Of a stretch of 64,000 nt of DNA, positions 42,247 through 52,800 are shown in pieces. A program made the translations under genes and the position numbers. How positions within the stretch are numbered: the first letter of the stretch is position 1; every line of letters starts with the position of its first letter. The notes below the pieces were generated by a model. It worked only from the letters and a program-made list of their open reading frames with translations, made no database searches and was not told the DNA's origin. Location of the stretch: NCBI GenBank assembly GCA_035556735.1, contig DATMFF010000005.1, forward strand, positions 62,001 to 126,000. The letters are read 5' to 3'. The stretch comes from CANJBX01 sp035556735. GTDB lineage: Bacteria > Pseudomonadota > Alphaproteobacteria > Rhizobiales > Xanthobacteraceae.

Positions 42247-43013
42247 GCCGCGGCCGCGGTGCCAGGCCCGCGCGTGCCGGCACGAAGGCGCGCCGACGCA
42301 TCACCCGCGAGCGGCTCATTCATGAACAGAAAGTCGGCTTGCGCGGGACCGAGTTCAGGTGTCGCAGAATGGTTGAAGACACCGCGCAACCCAAAAGCCC
42401 GCTGGGCGAGGAAGTCGATGATCTCGCCCACAAGCGGCTGCCCCTCGTACAGCCGCACGAACGACGCTTCCGTGTAGATCCAGCAGATCTGCGGCAGGAT
42501 ATCCGCGGCGCCCTCCAATACGGCGAGCTCTGCGCCCTGCACATCGAGCTTGAGAAGGATCGGACGCGGCAGCTCCGCGATGTCGAGCACGTCGCTCAAG
42601 CGCGCCACCTGAACCGCGATCGAGGAGACAAGCGTCACGCCGAAACCTGCTTCGCTGCCCTGGCCGGGTTTGAGCAACGACGAAGAGTCGCGACGCGACG
42701 CCACGAAAAAGGTCTCCTCGCCTTTGCGCGCGCCGATTGCGAGCGCGTACGACGTTGTCGCCCCGGCCACTACCGACTGAAACACGGCCCGCTCCCGCGC
42801 GAGCGGCTCAAACGCGTGGATCTCCGCCGTGGGAAACATGCGGCGAGCCACCACCGAGAACTGCCCACGGTTGGCTCCGACGTCGATCACTGTGCCCGCG
42901 CGCAAGCATCGCAATGCGGCGATGTGCTCCACGCCGGGCATCACGCCCCTCGCCAGCGCGGGCCAGAACGCGGGCTGACACGCGGCGGCGAGATATTTCA
43001 GCAGTCGGTTAAT
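42243..43013 (-). CDS. FkbM-family methyltransferase, probable ATT start
   Basis: 256 residues if it starts at ATT (43011-43013). SAM-binding TVIDVGANRGQFSVVARRMF, then EIHAFEPLARERAVF and the family box PILLKLDVQGAELAVLEGA, with WIYTEASFVRLYEGQPLVGE near the C-terminus. The first ATG in this frame is at 42941 (GTG at 42944), which would remove 24 or 23 residues (LLKYLAAACQPAFWPALARG and neighbours) that look like the normal FkbM N-terminus ahead of GVEH. The frame is open to a TGA at 43032 with no ATG, GTG or TTG before 42944, but ATT at 43013 has GGAG 6 bases upstream. Likely O-methylates a sugar. Coupled to the Wzy gene by overlap. Confidence 0.75.
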   Translation of the reverse strand: MNRLLKYLAAACQPAFWPALARGVMPGVEHIAALRCLRAGTVIDVGANRGQFSVVARRMFPTAEIHAFEPLARERAVFQSVVAGATTSYALAIGARKGEETFFVASRRDSSSLLKPGQGSEAGFGVTLVSSIAVQVARLSDVLDIAELPRPILLKLDVQGAELAVLEGAADILPQICWIYTEASFVRLYEGQPLVGEIIDFLAQRAFGLRGVFNHSATPELGPAQADFLFMNEPLAGDASARLRAGTRGPGTAAAA

Positions 43014-43075
43014 AGGACACTCCGTCCAAGATCACGACCGCAGGTACGGTCACGCGCAGCTTGCAGCCGCGCCGT

Positions 43076-43309
43076 TCAAACGTTCGCCGCCGAACGACGC
43101 ACGTGCGACGCGGGGCGGTGTTCCTCCAGCTCGCTCTTCAGACGATCAACGTCGCTTTGAACCTCGGCGATGATGCGCGCCAACAATGCGTTCTCGTAAG
43201 CAATGTCCTTGGCGGTCCGCCGGCGCGAGCGCGTCGGAAACACATAGATCTTGGCTGCGCGAGCAACGCGAGGCGGTGCGGAAACATTTGCACATCGTCG
43301 GTAGCTCAT
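43076..43309 (-). CDS. small conserved-type protein, unknown function
   Basis: 77 residues, ATG 43309 with a G-rich ribosome-binding stretch upstream. The sequence is basic at the N-terminus (YRRCANVSAPPRVARAAKIY) and then a single amphipathic helix (AKDIAYENALLARIIAEVQS, DVDRLKSELEE) that could form a coiled coil. No signal or membrane segment. It is the first gene of the minus-strand operon, 62 bases ahead of FkbM, so it may be a small partner or regulator. A longer frame to 43417 is not needed. Confidence 0.5.
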   Translation of the reverse strand: MSYRRCANVSAPPRVARAAKIYVFPTRSRRRTAKDIAYENALLARIIAEVQSDVDRLKSELEEHRPASHVRRSAANV

Positions 43310-43403
43310 GGTGATCGCCCCCCGGCGCTGAAGAGTTCGCCAACGCAACGCTTCATCACGACGCGGACGCGGGCTAGACCACGCACATATCGGGGGTTTG
43401 TAT

Positions 43404-43439
43404 CTTGTATGTGACAAGTTTGTTATGGCGGATGTGACA
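43404..43439. promoter_or_regulatory. ATGTGACA direct repeats in a divergent promoter region
   Basis: ATGTGACA occurs at 43409-43416 and 43432-43439, 23 bases apart (about two helical turns), and the first copy is inside the inverted repeat CTTGTATGTGACAAG (43404-43418). They lie between the divergent starts at 43309 and 43548. Confidence 0.35.
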
Positions 43440-43547
43440 TCGAACGCGCGTGCAATTTCTTGCTAACGTTGTGTCCCAACGGCCGCGTCGCCTTAAGCAA
43501 AACTTAGGCCGGGGGTCGGATTGTCCTGCGAGAACCAGGAGATGACC

Positions 43548-43856
43548 GTGCCCCAGATCTGGCTGACCCTCGACGAACTCGGGACGATGATGGACTGTGA
43601 TTTGGAGAGCGCGCACGAGATCGCCGTGCGTACTCCGTTGACCCGCCGCAGGAGCCGTGACGGACGCGTGCGCGTCAAGCTGAATGGCGCTCTGACGGAG
43701 GTCTTTCTCGACGCGTTGCTGCGGCAGCGTCCTGCGCAAAATCTGGACACGTGCATCGAAGCGTTGCGATCCGTCGGTAGTCAAATGGCAAGCCAGCACG
43801 GCGCGCCGCCCCGCGCCGATCGCGGGCTGGGCCAATCGGCCCGGCAGGCGCGATAG
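43548..43856 (+). CDS. small protein with helix-turn-helix-like N-terminus, unknown function
   Basis: 102 residues from GTG 43548, chosen because AGGAG lies 6 bases upstream (ATG 43542 overlaps that site; TTG 43521 is also in frame). IWLTLDELGTMMDCDLESAH, EIAVRTPLTRRRSRDGRVRV and KLNGALTEVFLDALLR resemble the small excisionase/MerR-like 'which-helix' proteins common in Rhizobiales, but the match is by general pattern only. The tail is disordered. Divergent from the 43309 gene and convergent with the giant adhesin, whose stop is 12 bases away. Confidence 0.5.
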   Translation: MPQIWLTLDELGTMMDCDLESAHEIAVRTPLTRRRSRDGRVRVKLNGALTEVFLDALLRQRPAQNLDTCIEALRSVGSQMASQHGAPPRADRGLGQSARQAR

Positions 43857-43867
43857 GACGCTCGCAG

Positions 43868-46800
43868 TCAGCGAGAGCCATTCTCGTCCTTGTCTCCGTC
43901 GCCGCTCTGAGGAGCGACGCCTGGCTGTGTCGCTCCCGCGGGCGCGGCGTTGTCGCCGGCCGGCGCGGGCCGGCTTTCGCCGCCGCTCGGGGCCGGAGTG
44001 GAACCTGTCGCGCCATCGCCGCCCCCGTAGCCCACGACCTCGACGATGAAGATCGACGCGCCGCCGCCGGACGGCACCGATCCGGTGGGCGTTTCCGCTG
44101 ATTTGGTCGCGGCGCCGGCCGCGTTCGAGGCCGAGCTGAGCGAGCCGACATCGGGAGCGCTGACTGTCGGGATGCCGGTCGTGGTGCCGCCAACCTTGAT
44201 GTTGCTCGCGTTCTCGACCCTCGGCGCCAGCACGAAAGCATCGCCCAGATCGGACCTGATGCCGGCCGTGCCGGCGTCAATGGTGCCGCGCGGCGCCATC
44301 AGATAGACGTTCGCCTTCGTGGCCACGCGCGAGGTCTTCAAGGTCGCAATGCCCGATCCGGTGACGAATCCGCCGAGATCGACGGATTGATAGGCGTCCT
44401 GGTCGAACACGACTTGCAACGGCGGAAGCGAGAGGATGGTCTGGCTGCCACGGCCGGCATTGAGGTCGCCGTTCGAACTCCACAGCAGGACGTCGCCGCC
44501 TTGCGTGGTCATGATGCGGCTGGAGTTGACCAACTGGTTCTGATCGGTGAACACGTTGATTGCGCCGCCGCCGAGCGTCATGATGCCGAGGTTGCGCAGG
44601 TCTTGCAGTCGCGGGTTGGATTCCTTGGCAAGCTGGCCGACCCTGATGTTTCCGCCCGGACCGAAGATCGAGACGTCCCCACCGAACCGCGTCTGAATCG
44701 TGGAGTGGAACAGCTCGAGATCGCCCGTCTTTACGACCTCGTTGGCGCCGTTGGTGTCGCCGGTGAGCGCGTTCGCGGTGTATCCCAGGCTTGCCGGAAA
44801 CAAGGTGTTGACCGCGCGATACCCGCGCCCGTAATCGGCACCGCCGGTGTTCGTGGCCGTGGCGACCGCTTTCATCTCGGAGAACAGCACCTGGCCGAGG
44901 AAGATGCGCTGCAGCTCCCTGCCTTGCGGCCGGTCATCAGCAAGCCCCTGGAACCTCTGCCAGGCATCGGCGACATCGACCGTCGCGATCCCAATGCGCG
45001 CCAGGAAGGCCTGCAACTCGGGACCGTAGTGGTGAACGGCGCTTCCAATGGCGGACGGATCGACATAGTCGCGCGCCATGGCTGCGTAATCGGCGCCGTA
45101 CTGCAGGCCGAAACGAACGACGATGTCCGCACCGGCGGATGGCAGAAGCGCATTGCGGCGCTTCGGCGTGTTCGCGGATGGGCCCAGCAGGGCCGGATTG
45201 TACATGCCGACCGAACCGCCCATGTTGACCGCGCCGGCACGGATATAGATGTTGCCAACCGGCGTGATGCTGGCGTTGCCGACGGAGACGATGCCTTCCT
45301 GCACATCCGCGCGATCGGGCCGGAGCGGAGGGCTGGGGATGTTATGGGTTGCGGGCAGGAACGGACCGACGTCCCGCCCCGCTTCCACGACGAGGAACCC
45401 CGGCCCGGCCACCTGCAAGCCGCCGGCATTGTTCCACCCGGTGTAGTAGATGTCGCGGCCGGCGACGAGGCTGCTCACGTCATCGGACTGGACGTTTTGA
45501 ACGATCAGATTGAGATCGACGATGTCGCGACCCGCATAGATGGCGGCGGGCTGGTTGATCTCCACGCGGGTATAGCCGGTGACCTCGCCGTTGAGCACGA
45601 TGGACGTGCCGGCGGCCTTGATGTCTCCGCTCGCCGCATAGATGCGCGCGATGGCATCGTCGTCCGAGTGAGCGAGCACCGCCTGGCTGAAGGGCTCCGA
45701 AAACCCGCTGTTGGGCCGGAACGGATCGAACGCCGCATCCAGCAAGGACGGCCCGGTGGAAATGTAGGGACCGTTCGGAATCGGCGAAGACAATTGGTTC
45801 GAGCGCCCCGCGGTCGTGCCGTTCACATACCCGAAGGTCAGATCGATGCTATCCTGGGCCAGCAGGCGCAGCGTTCCATGTTTCGACGGACTGAGAATGA
45901 GCCCGGTGTGCTTGGCATAGGTAAGGCCGACTGTCCCGAGGCCGGATGTCGTGATGCTGCCCCCCAGCGCGAGGGCCTCAAAGGTCGACGGATAGGTGGC
46001 GGCCGAGAAGAACGGGTCGCGGGTCCCGACGCTGAACGAGGACGGGGCGGCCGCAATACTCACGTCACCGGCGAGCGAGGCAAGGCGCGCCGCGCTGTCG
46101 GGACCGTATGTATCCATGTACAACGGCGTAACGAAGTTGCCCGCGTCGGTGGACAGGCGCGCCGGATCGGCGAAGCTGCCGCGCTGAGCATGGAGTTCGG
46201 CGGGGTTGACCACCCCATTGATGGCGACCGATCCGGCCGCCGTCATGCTGATCTGCCCGAGGTCGAGGGCGAGCAGCGGCACGTTCGGAAACTCGAGCGT
46301 CGAGCCGGCGATTTTCAGCATCGTCCCGCTGGCCCCGATCGAGCCGCGCGCAACGATGGTGGCGTGTCCCGAACCCTCGTAGAACGCGCCGCCAAGGATG
46401 TCACGGCCGGCGCGCACCGTCATGTTGCCGCTGCCGTAGACGTGGGTGACCGGCAGGCTGGTGGCCGAGAGCCCGCCGCTCACACGGCCGGTCGTCGGCA
46501 GCGATACGGAGACATCGCGCAGGTCGCGGCCGGCGATGACGGTGACGTTGCCGCCGGCGCTGAGGATGCCCTCCTGGAAGCTGCCATACTGTATCCACCA
46601 CGCCCCCTGGGAGGCGACGTCCGTTCCGAAGGGAGCGTACACGCCACGCCCCATCCTGATGACGGACGCCGCGGCAGCCGTGGTTGCCGCCGGCGTAATG
46701 CCCGAAAGCGCCAGAAGCCATGGCTTGAAATATTGTGCGGTCTGAACCGTCTTGGAGGTTCCGCTGTAACCGACGATGTCGCGCTGCGCCTCGACATGGA

Positions 46801-49800
46801 CGTCGCCGCCCTTGTGCGGGAAAGCGGCGGCGATCGGGGGTCCGTAATATGTATGCCCAAGAACCGCAGCCGACGCGCCGTACAGCATCACCTGCGGCTC
46901 GAAAAAGCCGTCCGGATTTCCGGCGACCACGGCGCCCGACTGCAGACTGTAGTTCGGGTCCGCAAGCCGCGGCGTGTTGACGCCGCCGGCGTAGATCACG
47001 CCGGGCGCGACGGCGTCGGTGATCCGGACATCCCTGGCCGCGAAGATGCCGATGTCGCCGGTGCCCGTCCGCACCATCGTCGGAAGGTTGACCGTCGCAG
47101 TCGTGTTTGCAGCAGAGGTCGACGCATTAACGGTCAACAGCCGCTGCTGGTAGGTGGCGTGGTTGTTGATCGTGATGTTGCCCGACGGACCCGCGTCGGC
47201 CGCCGATCGCATGGCGCCGGGGTTGGCGCTCGCCATATCGGCGCCCGCGGTGAGGCGGTAGCTCCAGGACGCGGGATCCGTCACGCGAACGATCTCGCGG
47301 CCGGCCACACCGGTGTTGACGCCGTTCGGCGTCCCGCAGTTCTGAACGCAGACGTTCAATTCGTTCGGGAAGAGATCCGCCGCGGCGAGGTCCTGCGACG
47401 TCGGGCTGACGCCGTTGGCCGTTGCCTTATAGGGTGCGAACGGCTGCGTCCGGTTGGAGATGTACTTGTTCAGGTAGTAGGCGTAGTTCGGGCCAGGCGG
47501 AGTGTTGGAGCCACCGAAGCCACCGGCCGTAGGATCAATGCCGCGGTTGGCCGCAGCGATCCCGGCCAGATAGCTGGTGATCCTCGACGTGTTGTAGGTG
47601 TTGTCCAAATAGTCCCGGAACTGGAAGAATCCGTCCGAGATCGACGCGTCGACGACGATGTCGTTCAATGCACGCAGGGTCAGCGCGCCCGCCTCGATGG
47701 CTTTGCCGGAGCCGAGATCAGCAACCAGGCGATAGTCGAAGGTCACGTAGCTTTGCTGGGCGGCGTTCGAGGTGTCGTGGACGTGGACGTATCTGCTGCC
47801 GTTGCTTGGATTGTTCTGCAGATTGTAGGCCGAACCCGCCGCGAGATTCCAGTTGCTCGCGATCGTGATGTTTCCGCCGTTGATCGCCGCATTCGGATTG
47901 ACGAGGTCGATGCCGGGCCGCACGTGCACGACTTCGGCGCCGAGTTGCTGGCCGAGCGTTCCGAGCCCCAGCCTGGCGATCGCGCCGCTGCTGCCGTCGC
48001 CGAAGCCATAGCTCTCGCCGTTGTAGATCCAGCGTCCTTGCGCGACGGCCTTCAACGTATCGGTATAGAATCGCGCACGCGCACCTGTTCCAGCCGGATC
48101 GATCACGCCGTCCCACACCACGGGCGTGACGCCGTCCGAGCCCACGAGTGTGCGGCCGTCGATGCCGCCCGTGCCATCGGTGCTGAACGAGATGAAGCCT
48201 TCGACCGTGACCGCGCGCGCGCCGGAGATCGCGGATCCGATCCGGGTGATCTTCACGTCGTCCTCACCGACGAGCGGAGCCCGCACCGTGACCGTGCCGC
48301 CGCTCCAGCCGCCTTTGGCGCCACCGTGCACGTCCACGATGGCGCCGGGCTGCAGATCGATGCCGCCGGTCTTGCCGACGGGGTCCCAGCTCTGGGCGTC
48401 CCAGCCGATGCCGACGATCACGTCTCCACCGCGTTCGTCGCTGTGCGCTGTCGACGCATCGATCACGCCGGTCGACGCCAGGGTCACGCCGTTGGCGCCC
48501 CACAGCCCGACCTTGCCTCCGGCCTGGCCGTTGCCGTCGATCGTGCCATGGTCGTCGTCGCCGTAGCCGCGCGCGTCGATCCCGCCGGCGATGATCACTT
48601 GGCCGTAAGTGCTGCCGGTCGCCGGATTCCAGGTGCGGTCATCCGCGGTCAACGTGATGGCGTTCGCACGCAGCCACTGCCCCGCGCTCAGCACGAGGTT
48701 GCCCGTGCGCGTGTGGATGTCGATGGCGCCGGTCAGTCCGCCAGCAAGCAGCCGGCCAGCAAGCGTGTCGAGGTCGACCGCGCCGTGGGTGTCGAGCTTG
48801 AAACGGCCGCCGAGCCCGGGCCCGCCACCACCGCGCAACGCGCCCTGCAGATCGGCCGCGCCGGCGGTCGCGATGATCTCGATCTCGCCGCCGTAACCAA
48901 TGCCCCCCGAGGGCTGCGCCACGTCCGTCGTGCTGCCGGCTCTCGTGACGACGTTTCCAACGTCTGCGCGCAGCACGACCTTGCCACCCGCGACGTAGGT
49001 GTCCTGATCGAGCAACGTCTTCTTGTATCCGCCGGCGGCCAGATACGCACCCGCCCCCAGCGTGACGTCGCCCTCGGTCGCACGCAGGGCCAACGTGCCG
49101 GCCTGAGCCTGTATCGTGCTGCTCACCTCGATGCCGGCCGCGCGCATCGCGAGGTTTCCGCCGATCTGGCCGCTGTCGGCGGGCCGTGTGGCGCTCACCG
49201 GCGCACCAGCGCGATCAATCCGCAGATCGCCTCTGGTGAGCAGCGCGAACTGCCCGCCGGCGCCGGTCGTGGTCGCCTTCTCCACGAAGACCAGGGGCGT
49301 CGTCATCGTCACATCGACACGCGGCGCCGCGGCCGGCAGCTCGTCGGTGGCCGCGTCGATCTGGTCGGCGTCGAAACCGAACGTGAGCTTTCCGGAAGCC
49401 GCGACCCGCACCCGGTCCGTCGCAGTCAGCTTGACATCCGCGAAGCCGAGGATGGCTTGCGTGCCGCCGCCGAGAGCCACATCCGCCGCCTTGAACTCGA
49501 GCGCGCCGGCCGCGGACGGATTGCTCATCGCGGCGGCATCGCCGCTGTTGACAAGCGTGATCGACCCGCCGCCCACGTTGATGGTCGCATCAGAGCCCGT
49601 GCCTGCAATCGTGCGGGCGTCAAACGTCAGGTTGGGTCGGCCGCCCCCGCCCTGCCCGAGACCAGGATCGAAATTGCCGTACACCGTGATGGCGCCCGCC
49701 AGCGCCTTGAGCGAGAGCGCCTGCACGGCGGCGAACTGCGTGCTGTTGGCGGCCAGGACCAGGCTCTTGTCGGTGACCGCGCCGACCGATGGCGCGCCGA

Positions 49801-52800
49801 TTCCAATGGTCTTGGCCGCCAGGTTGACCTGCCGCGCCTCGAGATGACTGGTGTTCAGCGCGATCGCGTTCGTTTCCGAGGTCGCCTGCAGGGTCAGCGT
49901 GTCGGTGGCGATGCGGACCGTCTCCGCGATCGAGATGGTGCCGTTGCCCGTCCCATTCGGACCGGACACCGACAGGCGCTGGTCGGTCGTCGCCAGGAAC
50001 AGCGCGCCGGCGCCCGACATCGTGTAACTGCGCGGGTGGACCGAATCCGCGACCGCGCTGTCCGATTCCAGAACAGTGTTGCCGGCAATCACGATGGCTC
50101 CGCCCGTCGTATCCGCCGGCGACGACGGTTTCGCGGCCAGCAAAATCTCGGGCGTCGACCACGTCACGCCACCGGTATCGACCTCGACCCAGCTGGCGGT
50201 TGGCGCGATCAGAGTGCTTCCGTCGGCCTGGTCCGTGCGCCGTCCGCCGATCAGGATGCTGTCGAAGCCGAAATTGTTGAGTTGCGCGACGTCGACCACG
50301 GTGGTGCCGGGCTGGCTTGCACGGCCGACCGCAAGCGCGCTGGCGGAGATGTCGAGCTCGCCGCCGCGGCCGCCCGGCGCCGGCTGCGTCAGCGCGATGC
50401 CGGCCAGGACGATCTGCTGTTGCGCGACGACCGCGAGACGGCCGGCGTCCATGGGCAGGCGAGGCACGCCGGTGCCGTCGTGGCTCGCCTTGTCGGTGAA
50501 ATAGCGTTCCGTGCGGCTGAAGCTGTATTCGCTGTACTGCTGCCAGACGGATTCGGTGCGGATCGCAAACAATGCCTGGCCCGCCGATTGGCGTCCCGGC
50601 AGGCCGGATTGTGCGTAACGGCCGGTGGTGATCACCGTACCATCCGGCAACGTAGTCCCCGACCGCAGGTTGCGCCCGAGATTGTCGCCGTAATAGACGA
50701 TGCGATATGCGCCCGGCAGCGTGGCGTAGTGCGCGGGATAGAGCGTGTAAGTGCCGGCCGGAATGCCGCTGCCGCCGTCGATCGTGACCTGCGTGCCGGC
50801 GCGCGGGTAGGTGTCGCCGGGCAACGCCTGCGTGCGCGCGCTGGTGTAATGCACATCGAAAGCCGAGAGCGGATCGCTCATCCACGGCAGGAGCGCGTAG
50901 ACCGTCGACTGACCCGGGGCGGTCGCCAACGTGTCGCGCGATCCGCCTTTGCCCGGAATCCACTCGCTCGCCTGCAACTCGCCGCCGCCGCGGGTGTCGA
51001 TGGTCGCGCCGGACGTCACCAGGACATCCGTGCCGGCCAACACGAGGCCTTTGGTCGGGGGCTGCGTCAGCGGGCTGGTGCTCGCATTGTAATACCAATT
51101 GGTTCCGTCGGCGGTCTCACCAAACGGCACTATCGTCCCATCGAGCGTCACCGACGTCAGGCTGCCGGGGCTGAGCGTGACCGACTGCGTCATGATCGTC
51201 GGCGCGCCTCCCAGCATCTGCGTGGCGGGATCGAGATTGCCGAGCGTGATCTTGCCGAGGGGCGCGAAAAGGTTCCCGCCCTGGCTGATCTCCGAGGCCC
51301 ACACGGTCAGGCTGCCGCCGGCGGACAGCGGCAATTGCGCGCTCGACTCCGGCGCGGCAAAGGTCACCCTGCCGGGCGTCTGGATGGTGAAGTCGACCGC
51401 GGATACGGGGTAGATGCGTCGGGCGCTCAGCGTGAGATCGCCTGCAGTGACCAAGCTGCCTGAGAACGTCGCCGGATCCGGCACGACCTCGGCGCCATTG
51501 AGTTGACCATTGGCGACGCGCGGCGTGCTCAACCGGATGTCGTAGCTGCTGTTGAAATTGACCTGGCCGAAGCCGGAAAACGTGGCGCTTTCAACATCGA
51601 TGTTCAGGCTGTTGACCGTGAGCGTGCTGCTCCCCGCGACAGCATTGGCTCCGCCACCTGTGAACAGCACGTAGGGCGCCGTGATGGTCGCATCGCCCGA
51701 GGACGTGATCTGGCTGGCGGCGAGGTGAAGACGGCCACTCAACGCCAGATCGAGCACGCCTTCCAGGTTCAATGCAGCAAGTTGTGGGGCGGTGTATCCG
51801 TAGGTGTTCGTCGGCAGGCTTGCGAACAAGCGACCCGCCCCGCCCATGGCAGTGCCACTATATATATAGGCGTCGTCGAACGCGGCCAGATGGTCGGCCC
51901 CGATGCGGATACCCGTCGGCACGGTCGCCGGCCCGACACTTCCCGTGATCTGACCAATCGATACATTGCCGCCGCCAAGGATGAGCGTGCCATTGGCTGC
52001 GCGGGCGTCCCGCCGTGTCCGGCCATCCGCCCCGACATAGCGGCCGCCGCCGGCCGCGAACGTGCCGCCCCAGGCGAAGCCGGCCGCGTTCACCTGAACG
52101 GTGCCGCCATCGCTCCAGGACCAGACCGCATCCGCCCCGCGCTTGTCGCCGGACGCCGCCCGCACGACTCCAGCCGCGCCCGAGACGTCGACCAAGGCGC
52201 CGTCCTCCGCCACGACATAGGATCCGGCCGGCGCATGGTCCGCGACATATTCGTCGGTGCCGGGCACATTGACCAACCCCGCAGCGTCCACGATGAATGT
52301 GCCACCCGACACGATGTGGTCGCCAACCACCGGTCCGCCCGGAATACCGAAGCGGGATTCGGAGACCACGGTCCCCGACAAATCGACCAGCGCCTGCGAA
52401 CCAAGACGCGTCGCCTGGGCGTTAACCACCACGCGGCCGCCGTGATCGACGATCGTGCCGCGCAGCACGACATTGCCGGCCGCCACGTCGCGCAATTCGG
52501 GCGCCTGCGGATTGGTATCGGGGCTCCCGCCGAAGTAGAGGGCGGCGCCCGGGTCGGTCGCGATGCGCGAGCCCTGATCGAGCAAGATGTCAGCGGCCTT
52601 GAATGCAATATCCACCGGCTTGCGCTGTGCATCGGGCAGAACACCGACCGGCGCGATATCGGCGATGCGCATCCCCGTGCCGACCGCGCGATAGTCGACG
52701 GTGCTCGCGAGGTTCCGCTGCCGGAGCGTCAGGTTCGTTCCGGCTGACAGGACAACGCCGACGTTCGCGCCGTTGTATCCGTCCGAAATGCTTTCAATGG

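Noticed and set aside
44387..51463. 2358-codon open frame on the plus strand
   Set aside because: It is antisense to the giant exoprotein and has the Arg/Asp/Gly/Ala-rich shadow composition expected opposite G+C-rich repetitive coding sequence, with no recognisable domain.
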